Positions 17,381 through 29,900 of a stretch of 64,000 bases of DNA are shown piece after piece (position 1 is the first letter of the stretch; each line of letters opens with the position of its first letter). The position numbers and the translations under genes were made by a program. This stretch comes from Heterocephalus glaber. Lineage: Eukaryota; Chordata; Mammalia; Rodentia; Bathyergidae. The stretch spans positions 4,421,771-4,485,770 of the forward strand of contig NW_004624866.1 of NCBI RefSeq assembly GCF_000247695.1, written 5' to 3'. The notes under the pieces were generated by a model. The model saw only the letters and a list, made by a program, of their open reading frames with translations. It was not told the origin of the DNA and did not search any database.

Positions 17381-18920
17381 CTAAACAGAAAAAAACAAAA
17401 ACACAAAATGATGGTTAAGTAAAAATGGGATGAAAATGGAAAGCATCTCAACTTAGTGCTTATTAACATTCCTGGGCACGTTAGCCAACAGAGGAGGAGA
17501 ACAGCGGGAGACCATCTCTACAAGTAGTGTTAAGACAGAACAAGGGAAAATGAGTGTGTCTGTCCACCCAGCTCTGCCCACCCAGTTCCAAGCTGCTTTG
17601 AAGATTGGCTCCAGAAAGACAGACAGTGCAGCAGCAAAACTGACAGCAAACACAGCCCGAGCAGATGACAGTTTCCAGCCTGTTAAGAAGCACTGATGGG
17701 TAAGTAGGCAGTGACACAACACACCTTCTGAGGTCTTCAAAGACAGAAGGACATACATAGGTATCACTCATAGAATAGTTACACCACAGGATAAAACACG
17801 TTACCCAGTTCCATGTCAACCTCAGCACTGAGGTCAATCAATGGTTACTTCCAATGGGCGTATGTTCTTCCCTTGTCTCTTTTCTAATCAACTGGGCATC
17901 CAGAGACATTTGCTTCTTTTTAAGCATCAAGAACCCAGGAAGTTAACTTCTTGGAAAAAATTGATCATTTTTTTGAATTCTAAGAAAAGCGGCATTTTCC
18001 AATGATAGGTATTTGCCTTTAGTCTTTCTGGTGGTGCTCTCCTGACCAAGGAAGCAGGTCCAGATATGATCTCGTTCTAAAAGAAATACCCTGGTTTGAC
18101 ATGGAACAGAGCCACTGTGAAGGGGTATGAACAAGATGGTGGGGAGCTTATATGCCTCTGTTTTCACTCTCTGCCTTCCAGCTTGGGCGTGACAGTGAAC
18201 AGAGGTGACCTGCCAAGGGTGGGGTGTCGTGAGGCTATGAATTGCCAATAGCAGCATAAACAGGCTTCGAGGTTGGAAGTGCTCCTAGCACTAAGTTCTT
18301 ACTGTGAGTTCCATCCCACTGTGAACTACCTGATTCATAGAAAAGAAAGGCCTGATTTGCAGCTATGCCTGGTTTAATTCCTTCTGCAAATCATCTTACA
18401 GCTTTAGAGCCCTTTTTCTTTCTGAGCACTTTTGTATGACAGGTCATTTTACTCTCCAAGTGTATTAAAGGGTGAATATTAACCTATTAGAGTACAGTAA
18501 AACTATTAACTTAAATAGTTACTGTTACTATCATGTTTCCAAAGACATCAGCCCAAAAATCTTGTAAGCCATCTACTTGCTTTCCAACTGTGATTCTCAA
18601 AGGAGTACTGTAGTCAAGACTTTTGTGAAAATGTCTGCAAGCAATTCTATAAACTGTCACACACACCCAGACCAACACAGCAATGTGGAGATGTGCATGT
18701 CCTGAAAGCTGACAGTGAGGGAATGGTAATGACTGATATGTAAAACCATGCAGCATGAGGGACAACACAAATCATAACATGATGGAGATGGCGCTTCCAT
18801 GCTAGCACGGTGGTTGGCCCTGGAAGACACACGGAGAGGGACATAGAGGTGACAAAACCCAAAAAAACAAAAAAATCTGTAGCAACCTTTTAAGAGCACC
18901 AGGTGAGAAAGAGTAATAGT
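17381..18920 (-). other. FMNL2 intron between alternative last exons A and B
   Basis: About 1.5 kb with no interspersed repeat that I recognise. Several chance ORFs of 70-118 codons occur, but none has splice signals or familiar protein sequence. Confidence 0.7.
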
Positions 18921-19012
18921 TTAATAATGGTACTCCTCAGTGAGCACGGGTTCGCAGAAAAACCGAGAGCCACGCTTGGCGGTGCGAGCAGTAAAGGGCA
19001 CAGTCTTCAGCA
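18921..19012 (-). CDS. FMNL2: FMNL2 alternative last exon A (proximal, ...TEEYHY tail)
   Basis: The acceptor is TTTCCCATGCAG above 19012. With the G from the exon at 20838 it encodes (V)[20 protein letters not shown] and ends PVLTEEYHY, then TAA at 18921-18923: two bases plus 29 codons and stop. The first 20 residues match the C-terminal tail I recall for the paralogue FMNL3, so this is a conserved alternative tail of the FMNL family. It is too short to stand out in an ORF scan and was found by reading the minus strand. It would replace the Arg-rich tail of exon C. Confidence 0.92.
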
Positions 19013-20837
19013 CTGCATGGGAAATGACAGCCAGACAACACAAACAGAAGACAGTCAGAGGCCACAGTCTCCTCATTAGTATATGGTTAGTGCTTTGTTA
19101 ATCATACCTGGGGGTGGGGCAGGGGAAGTTGGAGGAAAAGGGGAAAGGAGGAAGTATACAAGTTAGTGTGGGGCTTAGGGGTGGGGCAGCAAAGGGAAAC
19201 TATTTCAAGGAGAATAAAAATGGTTCTATAAGTAGATACACATTCAGCTCTTCCGGTAGACTGAAGAGTCAGGTCAGGCAAATAAATGTACACAGGGATA
19301 GTGGACATGCAGATGGGAAAGGGACATCGAGCTCTCAACGCGCAACACAGGAGCCTTTCCTGTCTACCAGTGAATCTTAGTGTGGCACTGAGACGAAGGG
19401 GAGCTTTCCAAGGAAGGAGATCTGTTCCTGATTTTGCTCAGATTGGAGCTTCTCCCCCAGAGGGAGGAGGCAAGGAGGCAGGCTGGACAATGGGGCTAGA
19501 CCTGGGGCCACACACCAGCCACTGCGTGGTGCACGCTGGGACCCTGGTGAGCCATGTGCACCCCATTGGCAGAGAACGATACTGGTGTTGGCCACTCACC
19601 TATTCACTCAGAATTAAGGCTGCTTTCAGCTAGACAAGGGGTTCTTTAGTGACCTTTTTTCTAAGAAAATCTAATATCTATCTCTCTCATTCTCTCTCCC
19701 TACCTCCCCTTAATTTCTCTAGATCTGAGCTGGTGAAAACTTGTGTGGATTTGGCAGTTTGGGATCCCCACTTACAATTTTGACCAAGCTAACACAAGAA
19801 ATAAAAGTCTAGGAATTATATTTTTAAAAGGTTAGGAAACTGGGGAAATGTGAATAACAACTAAATATTTGATAGTAATAAACTGCTAATTGTGGGTGGT
19901 TGATAATGATACTGTGGGTATATTTTTGTTTCTTTCTCTTAAGAGTCCTCATGTTTTTAATGTATTCAAATATTTCCAAATGAAATTATAGTTTTGGCTG
20001 TGCTTCAAAAAATCCCAGGGCTGAAACAGGGTGGTCAGAGCAGACCTGTAACAAAACTGCCCATGACTGACAATTATTAAAATGAGTCAGGGTTACATGG
20101 AAACTCATCATACTATTCTCGACACATCAGCATATTTTTGAACCTCAGTATAACAAAAAGATTTATAAGCATCTTAGAAGCTAATAAACACCATTCATGT
20201 ACTTGAGGCATGAAAGAAAAGGTGCTTGCCTGCCCAAGTTATCATCCTGGTTAAGAGGAAGCATGAAATCCAAGACTGGTTCAAGCAGAAGGTATTAAGC
20301 TAAAATTTAATCAGACAAGAATCACGCTGGGTGAGATACGATTCCTGATAGAACGACTGTCCATCATAGGCTAAATGTCTCATTCACATTAAGGTACCAG
20401 CTTGTTTTCCTTTTAGCTTGAATGAGTAAAGAGGCTTTTTAACGAGCATGCTGGAAAAGCCTGCATGGCTGTGGCTAGCACAGAGTTGAAGGGTTTTGTC
20501 CACAGTATTTATTACGCAGGCAAGTGGGTATGACTGGTCACAAGGAAGAAAATGGAGCATCATGACCAGTGGAAAACAGTAGGAGGAGGAACTCTGTGGA
20601 AACTACACAGTTCCAGTGATAGGGAGAAATCAGACTTTTCAGTGTTAGGGCAACAGACATGCTACTATAAATATACTGCAAACTACAGCATGTATTCTCT
20701 GTGTAATTCTGGATCTGAATAAAGTCAAATAAAGAACTTGCCAACCCTGGTCAAAAGAAGTGAGAAAATCTGTTTGTGGCCCAGTATAGTGAGGTGAATA
20801 GAATCTTCATGAGTCACAGACAGGAAATATCCTTTAC
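19013..20837 (-). other. FMNL2 intron before alternative last exon A
   Basis: Unique sequence with a short CT-rich stretch (about 19680-19735). No repeat element was recognised. Directly after the donor at 20837 the reading frame stays open for 37 codons (stop at 20725-20727), so retaining the intron would give a further possible tail. Confidence 0.7.
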
Positions 20838-20961
20838 CTGTGATAATATCTTCAATGGCTCCATCTTTTCCCTCATACACATGTCTATTATCTTTAACTT
20901 GTCGTCGTCTTAACTCTGCAATTAACTCTTGCTGCTGTCTCTTTGATTTATGAGAAGGAGA
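20838..20961 (-). CDS. FMNL2: FMNL2 exon: DAD and common splice hub
   Basis: The acceptor is TCTTCTCAG and the donor GTAAAG; 41 codons plus one G. It encodes [20 protein letters not shown] and ends [14 protein letters not shown], the diaphanous autoregulatory domain that folds back on the N-terminal DID. The leftover G makes three first-tail codons possible: GTG (Val), GCC (Ala) or GAT (Asp) with exons A, B and C. Confidence 0.96.
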
Positions 20962-23900
20962 CTGAGAAGAAAGAAGAGCAGAGGTTCGTGAGGTTGCACC
21001 CACCCAGAGTTTAAGAAAATCTAAAATGTACCTGGGCTTTGTATTACTTTAACAAGTGGCCACTGGTGAAAGCACATTCAGCACCATCCCAACATTCTGC
21101 TCAAATGCAGAATAACTCAGGAAACTTCTGAGAAGACAACAGAAACTTATCCAACAACACTTAAAAGCCCACCAGGCAGCAATGGGATAGCTGGATCCTG
21201 TAGCCACCGAAGCAGCTGGTACAACCACAGGCTTATAGAACTTTGTAGCAAAGGCCTGCCACCCTTTATGATCTTCACCTGTGACACGGTGCTCCATGAA
21301 ATGCTTCCTCCCAATCCTCCAGGCAAAGCCCTCATACCACCAAGGTAAGTGCCCATTGGGCAGCACCACAGAGCCTTCCCTGGACGCTAAGCCCTCCAGT
21401 CACTGGGTTACCTGGTCTGGCCTCTGTATACCCAACTAAGATTTCTATAAACTTGGAAATGCTGTCCAAACACACTCTAAGCTCATTCCGGAGGTTACTG
21501 AATGAAGCAATGAGTGAACAAACCTCCCTGTGCAAACTGGCTTGTTCCCCACCTCTGAGGCTTACCTCACCTGGGGCCATCTCCAGAGCCTGGCACTTCT
21601 TACCTTTGGGTCCTGCTGCTCCAACAGAGCTTCTTGCTCCAGGAGTTTCTCCATGAGAGCTTGTTCCTGCTTTTTCCTCAGCTCATTTTCTTCTTCTGCT
21701 TGCTAGGTAAATCAAAAAAGCCAGTAAGATCACGTCAAAGGAAATGACAGTCAGGATTTTGAAGAACCATTCTTTAAGAATCCACAGTGAGTTGGGAACT
21801 GGAGGAAATGGAGGGGAGAAGGGATGCATTCCATGACCACATCTCACTGATTCTAGGTCTCACTGTCTGGCTCTCAGCAAAAGTCATCAGTAGAGATTCA
21901 CTTCACCCAAAGGCCTGTCCTCATCCTCCTCTCCCTGCTCTAACAGACCTGGTGGGGACCTACACCCCACTGTGCACTGTGCACAGTTACTTTCATGTGA
22001 GTTTGTTTTGTTTCCAGAATATGTCCACCTAACCTAAGCTTCTCCAAAAGCAGGACTCGAGATTCCTCTGCCTTTTGCCCACTGTAGAGAGAAAACCTCA
22101 CTACCTTGGGCTTTTCTTTCACTTCAGGACCTTAGCAGAGTAGTGCTCTTGGACGCTCCCCACTGCTCACTCCCTTCAGCCCATTGGACACTCTTTTTTT
22201 TTTTTGTACCCGGGATCGAACTCGGGTCCTTGCACTTGCGCAGCAGGCAGCAAAACCACTGAGCTAAATCCCCGGCCCTGGACACTGTTTCTTAAAGCCA
22301 GGCCCCTTGAGCAGACTTCTCACTGTCAAGCTGTGAACTGAAGGATAAGTTAGCTATCCAATTTAGGATGGAAGTTACCACATCTCCTGCCCAGCGTTTA
22401 TCAGTAATAAAGTATTATATTTTGGCCTCTGGTGTTTTTGTGATAACTTTTCATTTATAGTTAAGAAGGGAAAAAGGGGTTGATGTCCTAAAACCTCAAT
22501 CTCTGCACATACAGTTCAAAGGTCAGAGCTGGGCTGCAGGTTGTTTAGCCCATGTAGGGTACGGACATTCCCTAATGTCACCATGTGACGAGTGCCTCAA
22601 CAAGCCCCCTAGGAAAATCATTAACGGCAATTCAAAGACAGGCCATGAGCAAGACACCCCACACACCACCAAGGACAGCTTCTCTCTTCCTCTGTTTGAC
22701 ACCACAGCAGCCACTTTGTGTTTGTCACACACATCTTATCTCTTTTAACTTTAGACTTACATGTTTTATGTGAAGAAATCAGATCACTGACAAGAGCCAC
22801 CTTGGTCCAGCTCTGCAGCTCTGCAGCACTCCGGCTGCAATTCTCTTGAGTGCAGACAAGCAGGAGCCAACAGGTGGTGACCAGCGACCTCCTTCCTCAG
22901 TTCCCTTGTCTTGGGCATGGAGTCTACACTGAGTACTCACCACCAAGGACACTTGCCTTCTGTTAGCACTGTTATATCCCTACTACTTTAAGCCATGCTG
23001 AAAGGAGATGGGTAAATATTTGACCTTCTGAATGAAAGGCCCAAAGATGATTCTCCAAAGTCATCAGCCTCTACTGCTATTAGAGAAATGCCCCTCACAT
23101 TTTCAATAAGAATTTTCTACAAACCGGACATAACCCTCCTACACTCTTTTCCCACCTCCACTGAACACTTCTCCTTGTCCCACTAACACCACCAGTGCTA
23201 TACATCGAGAATCCCCGAGAATACGTTGGCCCTCTGTATCGATGGGTTCTACATCCATAAATTCATCTCAACATGGATCAGAAAAACTCCATCTGTACTA
23301 ACATGTACAGGCTTTTCTTTGTCCTTATTCCCTAAACAATACAGTATCACAAGTATTCACACAGCACTTACACTGCATCAGGTATTACAGCAATCTAGAG
23401 ATGATTTAGTATACAGGAAGATACGTGTAGGTTCTACACAAACCCTACCATTTCACAGAAGGGACTTGAGCATCCTCAGATTCTGGTATCCATGGGCGTC
23501 CTGGAACCAAACTTGCAGATACTGAGGGACAGTTCCATGGATTGCAATGTTTCCTGAGTGGGCTAAAATTATCTAACACCTTCCTTTATGATTTTTTCTC
23601 AAAAGACAAATTCTTTGAACACATGACTCTTTGGACCACATTCTTTTTCAAGACGATGGCCCTGGATTATGCCCAAGAGAGCCTCTTATTTAGAGGAAGG
23701 GCTGCATGGGTCAACAGTCAACAACTGGGCACCAACGGTCTTGGAGCATCTCACTTGCCCCAAGGAAACACCCAAGAGCTTTTGCTATCTGGCTGAGACC
23801 CAGGCTTAGCTCATGGCCTAAGGCTTCCAGGAGCCATCTGGCTCCACAGCAACTTCTGTCTCTCACTGACCACCCAGACCTGTGGCCCATGGGGCGGGAC

Positions 23901-26900
23901 GCCTCTCCAGGGCAGTTCACATTCAGGTACACCTGACTGAGGGCACCTGCTTGAGAAATGGGGAGGAAGACTTAAAAGACACCCTCCTGTTTACCTTATA
24001 GGCTTTCACAAATCGGACAAAGACCGGAAAGAAGACAGAGGGTGGTGTTGTCTTGGGGTTTTCTCCAAAATACTTCACCACATCATCAAAGGCATCCTGT
24101 GAAAAAGCAAATTTCTTTTCAATGTCATTAATTCTAGTATTCAAACTGAATGCACTGAAGGAGGGGACTATACATAGCTGAAGCAGAGCAGCGGCCAGAG
24201 AGAGGAGCTCCTACACCTCTTGTGCATGTGGCCTCTTGTCTCCTCCAATGGCTTGGCAAAGGCAACCCTAAATGTGCAATAGTGGGGTACAGGAATCGCT
24301 CACCCCTTCATCCTGCCACCACTTCTATTCCCTTTCCCCTGTGTACACACTAACCGAAGCTATTTGTTCCAAGGACTTCCTAAGGCCACGGCAGAACTCT
24401 TTAAAACCCACAAGGTCAGAAGGGATCTTAGAAGTCTCTCTAACTCTAGATCCCAACCCCTTGCCTCACACTCCTTACGATATCCTCACAAAGGGGACAA
24501 TCTGTCTCTGAATTCTTCTGTGATGCAAGACAGCCTCAAACCAGATGCCAGTCCACTAGGTCTGTTCAGTCCCCAGTGCTATACAGCTCCCCATTAATGA
24601 CAAAGTACAGTTAACTCTGCTTTGCAGGTTTGCCTACCAGTGACCCCCAGTGTGGTGTAGAACTGTGAGGTCAAGATCTACTGAAACTTCATCCACAAGG
24701 ACCACTGCTTGGCAGAGCACAGGCACACATGTCACTTGACCTGAACATGGAACCCATGCTGGAGGGAGTCCAGCAGCAGAAGGAAAGGAGAAAGAGCAGA
24801 AAAGGACTACAGAGGAGGATAAAGACCCAAATTAGGAAAGGCCAATGAAGAGGACAGGGTAAAGAGGGGAGGGAGATGAAAGTGAGTTAAGATATGTTAG
24901 GTGCAGGCACCAATTCCCCATGAGGAATGTAATCATTACATACTGCAAATATGTTAAAAGAAAAAGGAAAGAAAAGGATAATGAGCAGGGCAAGGGTGCT
25001 TCCAAGGGCTAGAAAGATAGCCTGCAATTATCATTAGCTACATAAGCCACAGCAAGCACTTTCCCAGCTACCTGTGCAATCTTGGCATCATCCTGTAGCT
25101 TCTTCAGCTTGCCCTCATTGTGGAGGATGAAGTCCTTCAGCAGCACATTGTGGTCATGCATGGTGTATTCCCTCTTGGTCAAGTCCATGCCCCTCTGCAG
25201 TTCCTTGACATCTAACAGAACATTCTCCAGAGAGACTGGCATAGAGAAAGCAATGTCTCAGTAATCTTCTACAGAGAGAGGCAAAACTGCAGTGCACCTG
25301 GCTGCTAAGTCAAGTTCTCAGATTCTTGGGCATACTTGGAGCCTGGTACCTAGTTCCCAACTTTCACTGAAGAGATCCTTTAATATGAATAATTTAGAAA
25401 GTACAACTACTGAGCACTACAGTAAATTCTTTATATACACTAATTCAGCTGCATCATTAACCCATTTTGCCAATGAAGACAAGTGGCATAAAGAGGTTCT
25501 GTAGTGTGCCCTGGGTCACATGGCTAGTAGATGGCAGAGGAGTTCAGGCAATAATGATGGAATCCAAATCCAGTGCAATGCACAGCTATTCATTTCTCTC
25601 CCAGGAAGCAGCCTATTGGCTGGCCTGCAGGCTCAGAAGTGTCCGGGACGAGCACAAGGTCTTTCATTCTCTAGTACATTTCTTTTGACTCTTTTGCATT
25701 TCTGTGGCTTTCCAGCAGGGGGCGGCAGTGCGTTGAATTTTAGTTGTATTGACCTCTAAGACTCAAAGGAACCCTGGGTAACTTCTTTCTCCTTAACCCT
25801 TCCTTACTCCAAAATGGTTTGACAGGAACCTTTCCATCTGCAGTATGGCCTCTGCTCATAGCAGACACACCTCTAATCCTCCCGAGCCAGCTTTCCAAAG
25901 GTTGGTCCCACTTCTGGTTCTTTTGCTGCTTAGCTTAGCTCTGTACATGGATAAATTACAATAATGAGTGCATTTCCCTCTCATTCTTTCATTCCCCAAT
26001 ACTTCTGACAGTGCCAAGTACACAGATAAAGGAGGAAAGAACACATGAGTAAAGGTATGAAGAACCTAGGCTGGCCCACCAAGAACGAACACAGAACACT
26101 GGCCAGAGAGCAGTCTACTCTCCATTTTTCTCACCGCTTTTTCCAGAATGATACTTTTTGGGCCAAACAAAATGTACTCCTACTGCCTGAGTGCCTAATC
26201 ATTGCCTGAGTGAGCCCTAAGCCCTCAGTGGGTCAGGCTAGCCCGTTCTTTAGTCACAAAATCATTTCTACCTGATTCTCAATCTCCATGGCATCTATCC
26301 CAGCAATAGCATAACATTTCATTTATTTATTTGCACATTCATTTATTCTCACCATCCAATCTTCCAGGGGGGTAAATGAATTATTTAAAAAGTTTTCAGA
26401 ATTGTAAAGTTTGCAATGGACATGCAAATTGTTACAGTAAAATTTGATAAAACTTGTAAGAGAGGGTAATGCATAATGCTCTTTGATACGAACACAGAAG
26501 CAACAGCCATTTAGCCTCGCTGAGGAATAAAGGGCCTCACCCTAAAAGATTCAGAAAGTCTAATGTAGGCCTCAGGATTCTAAATTTACAATCAACACTC
26601 GTTGTCATGCTTCAAGATCACAAATGGAAAATCAGAGCCTGTAATTCCAACATCAATTTGCATACCCCCATCCCTTTTTCAAACTTAACACTCTTTTGAG
26701 AGGACATGGTGCATTAGATGCTAGATACCATATGAAAAACAAGAACTCTTGGGTTCCAGTCCTGTTTCTATCGCTTTCTACCCATGAATATCCTTGGGCA
26801 AGACAGTCTCTAAAAATGTCAATTCTTCACCTATTATGTGGTTATTGTTACCCTGCACATCCCTGCTATCTTGCAGTCACTGATGATTTGAAGGGAAACA

Positions 26901-29900
26901 TAAAATGCCACAGCAAAGTAACAATCAAGAAGTACAGGTAATTTAGTGGTGAGGCAATGGCATAATATTTAGAGCTGCCACATCTGAGCAAGTGGGATAG
27001 CAAGAAATTAAACTGAAAGTGTTTGTAGAGGGTTAACTCTCAGATTCTCATCTCATACAATGGCAACAGAACAAAAAGGGCAATGAATGGACAGGGTAGG
27101 TACACCAGTCCCAAGGACTTGGATCTTCACAGTGAAGACATGGAGAGAGATCAGCCTCGTGCCAACATTACAGCTGCTCTTGGGAGGGGTAGCACAGTGG
27201 CCATGTGTTGCAGCTCAGAGCTTCTGACTTTGTGGTCCTACCTTTTAAAGGTGTTCTGAAGAGTGTGTGTTTAAGCAGGGAATGGTCCCCTCATAATTTA
27301 AAGCATTAAATATTCAAGAGTAATGTTAAGAGCTGAAATTATGTACCTGCAGCAGCTTTTTCCACATAATGAAGCTCATTATGAAACAGGGACACTTGGT
27401 GATATTTTTCCTTGACAACATTTGATATATAGTGCAGTAGCGTTTGCTTTCGGTCTGTCGACTTTGTGTCCAAGAGCTGAAACCAAAAGGGGGCATGGGT
27501 TAGGCGCAAGAGTGAGGATGTGGGGAAAGTTGCTCACCAGGTGACTCCCTGCCAGAGTAAGTAGAGTGAGGAGTCGAGTGCAATGGCCCAACAGGCTGGC
27601 AAAAGAACATCCCCAGGAGAGATTCAGATTTAGCATACTCTTTGGTGAGCCAGCTCACTGCTGTTTACCTGACTTCAGGACTTTCTGATCAACTGGGGTA
27701 AATGCTAATGCTAGCACTGACTCTAAGCACCCAAGCATGGTTCGGATTTTGCCCTGCTTACACAAACTACCCACTCTTGCACCTGCCATCCCACCTCCCG
27801 GGGTGTAGAGCAAGATGACTCCAGCGTTAGAGCTCCTCATAAGGAACAACTGGAGCAAAAACAAAGGGGAGCCACCAATGCATGCAGGTGCCCCGACACC
27901 ACAAGGCTTCCACACTGCGGTCTTCCCACTTAGCTCAGCAGCACTCTTCTTCCTTGGCTTCTGAAGGCCGAAAATAGAGCTGCCCCTCCGATCAGCACGT
28001 TCCACATCTGCACTCTCAACCACAACTACTTGTGAATCATTTCCATTGTATTAAGTATTGTGAGTAATCCAGAGATGATTTAAAGTACAGGGGAGAATCG
28101 GTTCTATCCACTGCAGATAAGGGACTTGAGTGTCTGAGGATTTTAGCATGCCTGGGGTGGTGGAGCCCACCCTCCACAGAGACCGAGGGACCAGCGTGTG
28201 TGGCATTCACCATGGTCCTGCAGGGGAGGCAGAACAGTAACTGACTGGATGCTCTGTTATACGACTATGTCCCCCTGCTCTGGGGATTTAGCCATTGGCC
28301 CTATTCCTCACAGGGAAGCCATATTAGGCCTGTACAGCCTGAACAGAGTTCCACAAAGGATTTTCTCTTGTCCTGTTCATATGGATCAAGTGACTCCAAA
28401 AAAAGAGATCACCTTTGTTTGTGCAGGGAAAAAAAATTAAGACAACACAGAAAAGTATAAAAAAATTTTTAAACATTCCTTAATTCCATCTAACTTATTA
28501 AACACTTACCAGTCCAATTATTTAAATACAGATGACCAAAAACTGCGTAGTTCATTAATTTTTATAATATAACAGGAAATATAAAAACAACAATGTTATC
28601 AAATAAATATTAGAACTGACTGGTGGAAACGAGACCTGCCCAAGGGAAACTCAGGACAGTCAGTACACAGACAAACATTCCACCCGGGTGACGCCTGGGG
28701 AAGCTGTTCCACGGGGCACACTTTAGTCTATTCCCATTCAGTCTATTTTCCTGCATGTTTTATTCAGCTGATATTAGACTACACCTGTAATTTCGACTTC
28801 TCTTTCTCTTCTACACATGAAATTATATATTTCTCTGAAAACACAAGTATTTTAGCAGTATTTAAACAACAACTCATTACTTTTGTTTTTGGGTTTGTGT
28901 TTTGGTTTTTTGAGACAAGGTCTTGCTATGTAGTTCAGGCTGGCCTTGTATTGGTGGGCAATCCCCTTGTCTCCGCTCCTAAGTGCTGAGATTATAGGCA
29001 TGGGCCACAACACTGGGCTAGATCACTGTATTAACTGTTATTCCAACATAATCATTATTGGAAGTCCAACAATGGACTTTTAGATTATTACTAATTATTT
29101 ATAATCATAAATAAAATACAACATTCATAATTCAGACTTCTGAGGAAAGAGTCCTAGAAATAGAAATATTGAGGGAAAGGGTCTGAGTATTTCTAAGGTT
29201 TTAAATCCTCACGGTCCAAGGGTGTTCCAGAAAATTTGTACCAATTGATCTTATCACTTGCAGAGAATCTTCACTAAAATATCCCCCTCCGCCCCAACAG
29301 CAGATTCTCCTGCTCCAGGACTTAATCTCTGCCAGCTGTCTGTCCTTCACAGCACTCTCAAATTCCTTTGAGTTCACTCACCAGATCTAAACTCTGAAGT
29401 TTAAATCCATAAACTGCTCCTCGTTTACTGCTATTCATATAGTTTCCAAGGGCCAGAATGATCTGCAAGAGAGAGAGAAAAGCCCATCAGGGCAGCTCCG
29501 CAGGCGCTGGTCAGCAGCTGACAGTCAGCTCTCCACACACATAAACAAGGAAAATTTCACTTGCCTCCAGGATTTTCTTGAGTTTTTGGGATGACTTTAT
29601 AGAGACAGATGCTGCTATAATTGCATGCAGTTGCTAAATTCCAATCAAAGGAAGGAAGGAGGGGGGAAAAAAAGATATGTTAAAAATAGGAAACTAATTG
29701 AAAACTAAAAACTAACAAAGAACAACAGACCCACATTTAGACCCTTAAGTCCTTTTTTAGTTATTTTTTATTTTTCAGTACTGGGAATTGAACTCAGGAC
29801 TGTGTGTTTGCCAGGTAGGTGGAGTGTGCTGAGGTACATCCCTGGCTAGAACCTGAAGTCTTAATAATGACATTCTATTTTCCCAAGCATAACAAACTGA

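Larger units (their letters stand above)
21703..23994 (-). other. FMNL2 intron with ID and MER2
   Basis: Holds a young ID element (22193-22278) and a MER2 DNA transposon (23219-23535). The rest, including 22287-23218, shows no recognisable gene or repeat. Confidence 0.7.
25236..27346 (-). other. FMNL2 intron with MIR-like remnants
   Basis: Contains MIR-like fragments near 25440-25600 and 26735-26900. The rest is unique AT-rich sequence without recognisable genes. Confidence 0.65.
27477..29381 (-). other. FMNL2 intron with MER2 fragment and B1
   Basis: Contains a partial MER2 (28040-28196) and a reversed B1-like SINE (28881-29020). The remainder is unique. Confidence 0.7.

Noticed and set aside
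17453..18257. Overlapping minus-strand ORFs of 104-118 codons between alternative exons A and B
   Set aside because: They resemble no protein I know and overlap in two frames, as chance ORFs do. The real exons nearby are shorter and recognised by family sequence.
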